From contig NZ_JACBFQ010000006.1 of NCBI RefSeq assembly GCF_021401125.1, positions 186,001 through 250,000 of the forward strand: a DNA stretch of 64,000 nucleotides, in the 5' to 3' direction. The position numbers and the translations under genes were made by a program. Below are positions 62,629 to 64,000 of this stretch, one piece after another. Below the pieces are notes generated by a model that was not told the DNA's origin, ran no database searches, and was given only the letters and a program-made list of their open reading frames with translations. Source of the stretch: Xanthobacter sp. NM-59. GTDB taxonomy: Bacteria > Pseudomonadota > Alphaproteobacteria > Rhizobiales > Xanthobacteraceae. Position 1 is the stretch's first letter. Each line of letters starts with the position of its first letter.

Positions 62629-63915
62629 TCAGTGCCCCGGCAAGTAGAGCGCGAGGGGCGGGAAGATCCACACCAGCGCAAGGGCAAGAAGTACGATGGA
62701 GACGGAGGGCACAGCCGCCCGTGCGATCTCCTCCAGCCGCTCATTCGGCAAGATCGTCTTCAGGGCGAACAGGTTCATGCCCACCGGCGGCGTGATGACC
62801 GCCAGCTCCATGTTGATGACCAGGATGATTCCGAACCAGATGGGATCGAAACCCACCGCCATGGCCACCGGGTAGAATACCGGAACGGTGATCAGCAGGA
62901 TGGAAATGACCTCCAGGAAGCAGCCCAGCGCGAACCAGATCAGGTTCATGACGAGCAGGACGATCCAGGGCGAAAGGTTCGCTTCCGTCACCGAACGGGC
63001 GAGCATCTGCGGCAGGCCGATGAGGGTGAGGGCCGAGCCCAGCACCAGCGCGCCGATGACGATGGCCAGCAGCATGGCGCTGGAGCGCGTGGCGCCGACC
63101 AGGATGGACGGCAGGTCCTTCAGCGTCACCGTCCGCCGGGCCACCATGGTCAGCAGCACGGCATAAACCACGCCCACCGCCGCGGCTTCGGTCGGCGTGT
63201 AGACGCCGAGATAGATGCCCCCCAGCACGACCACAGGTAGCGCGAGATCCGGCAGGCTTCCCAGCGTGAGCCGTATGGCCTCGCCGAGCGACCAGCGTTC
63301 ATCTTTCGCCACCATGGACGGTGCGGCGACGACGGCCCAGACCGCCAGGAGCCCCGCCAGCAGCAGGCCGGGGATGATGCCCGCCGTGAAAAGCTGGCCC
63401 GGCGAGGCATTGCTGAGCGAGGCATAGATGATGAGCGGGATGCTCGGCGGAATGAGGATGCCCAGCGCGCCGCCCACCGCCGAGAGCCCGTAGGTCAGGC
63501 GGTTGCTGTAACCCAGCGCGCGCATCTCCGGAATGGCGATCTTGCCGATGGTGAGCACCGAGGCCATGCTCGAACCCACGATGGCGGCGAAGAAGGTGAA
63601 CGCCGCCACCGCCGCCACCCCGGTGCCACCGCGCACCCGGCGCAGCCAGACATTGGCGACACCGAACAATTGCTGGCCCACCTTGCCGCGATAGAGGATC
63701 TCGCCCATCAGGATGTAGAGCGGAATGGCGAGAATGATGGGGTCGGAAAGAGACCGGTAAAGGGTGAGCGGAAGCTGCACCAGAAACCGCTCCCCGCTCG
63801 CCACCAGGATGGTGACGACCCCGGCGAGCCCGAGCGAGAATGCGATGGGCACGCCGAGGGTGAGGCAGCCCAGCACCACGACCAGCAGAAGGGCGATGAC
63901 ACCGAACGAAATCAT
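62629..63915 (-). CDS. dctM: TRAP transporter large permease (DctM)
   Basis: A 428-residue TRAP large permease with about 12-14 hydrophobic segments. Typical motifs: LGCLTLGVPIAFSLGLAG, IPLYILMGEILYRG, IGSSMASVLTIGKIAIPEM, AVGGALGILIPPSIPLIIY (the ILIPPS signature) and the closing VITPPVGMNLFALK. With a small permease and a periplasmic binding protein it imports an organic acid or similar anion using the sodium gradient. The start overlaps the stop of the small-permease gene (ATGA). The binding-protein gene is outside the window. Confidence 0.94.
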   Translation of the reverse strand: MISFGVIALLLVVVLGCLTLGVPIAFSLGLAGVVTILVASGERFLVQLPLTLYRSLSDPIILAIPLYILMGEILYRGKVGQQLFGVANVWLRRVRGGTGVAAVAAFTFFAAIVGSSMASVLTIGKIAIPEMRALGYSNRLTYGLSAVGGALGILIPPSIPLIIYASLSNASPGQLFTAGIIPGLLLAGLLAVWAVVAAPSMVAKDERWSLGEAIRLTLGSLPDLALPVVVLGGIYLGVYTPTEAAAVGVVYAVLLTMVARRTVTLKDLPSILVGATRSSAMLLAIVIGALVLGSALTLIGLPQMLARSVTEANLSPWIVLLVMNLIWFALGCFLEVISILLITVPVFYPVAMAVGFDPIWFGIILVINMELAVITPPVGMNLFALKTILPNERLEEIARAAVPSVSIVLLALALVWIFPPLALYLPGH

Positions 63916-64000
63916 GCCGCTTCTCCCCGGCCATGGGCCAGCCCCATATAGGCGGCCGGGTCCCTCGCAATCATGATGATCTTGGTGAGCGCCCCCAGTG
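63912..64000 (-). CDS. dctQ: TRAP transporter small permease (DctQ), C-terminal end only
   Basis: Only the last 29 codons lie in the window (LGALTKIIMIARD, then an Ala/Gly-rich tail ending at 63912). The stop overlaps the dctM start in an ATGA junction, the normal dctQ-dctM order. The call rests mainly on context. Confidence 0.65.
   Translation of the reverse strand, partial: LGALTKIIMIARDPAAYMGLAHGRGEAA

Overview
The window is high-GC DNA from an alphaproteobacterium, most likely Hyphomicrobiales/Rhizobiales and possibly close to Xanthobacteraceae. This rests on GC-rich codon use, the many one-component regulators, FixJ-type two-component proteins and a dgcAB/etf methylamine locus. The taxonomic call is inference; no rRNA or tRNA gene was found, and I saw no CRISPR array.

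Layout. 0-3.4 kb: organosulfur genes (5' part of ssuD, a gutted SfnB-like acyl-CoA dehydrogenase pseudogene, an intact DmoA-like flavin monooxygenase) and an Lrp/AsnC regulator. 4.2-14.5 kb: an AraC regulator, a PAS histidine kinase with a FixJ-like response regulator and a lone receiver, then YcaC-like hydrolase, Tat-exported chloroperoxidase-type hydrolase, XapX protein, YtcJ-type amidohydrolase, DoxX protein and an MFS_3 exporter. 14.6-19.7 kb: one 1706-residue kinase-like/AAA/GAF/histidine kinase protein whose Ser/Thr kinase domain looks catalytically dead. 20.4-23.1 kb: OhrR-like MarR regulator and a DbpA-tailed DEAD-box helicase. 23.5-28.2 kb: an aspartoacylase-like hydrolase, MFS carrier, RidA protein and metallo-beta-lactamase-fold hydrolase in one direction, with a facing LysR gene.

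28.8-41.1 kb is a methylated-amine catabolic locus: dgcA, dgcB, an LRV-type repeat protein, etfB, etfA, an APC permease, a GcvT-like methyltransferase and a LuxR-type regulator. A plausible scheme is that the permease imports a methylated amine or betaine, DgcA oxidises it, electrons leave through DgcB and ETF, and the GcvT-like protein moves the one-carbon unit to a folate. The substrate is not fixed by the sequence. An N-formylglutamate amidohydrolase, a transglutaminase-like protein, rpsU, a small SH3-like protein and a cold-shock gene follow.

44.2-56.1 kb is the accessory part: an autotransporter with a propeller-like passenger, a decayed IS5-family transposase, then four minus-strand genes that look like a biological-conflict (defence) cluster: an NlpC/P60 plus peptidoglycan-binding plus membrane-tail protein, a cytosolic subtilase, a cytosolic alpha/beta hydrolase, and a SIR2-like/pYEATS fusion. 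This is the best candidate for an undescribed system in the window. 56.2-64 kb returns to core metabolism: lpdA-aceF-aceE (homodimeric-E1 pyruvate dehydrogenase) with a divergent Lrp regulator, and a TRAP transporter cut by the window end.
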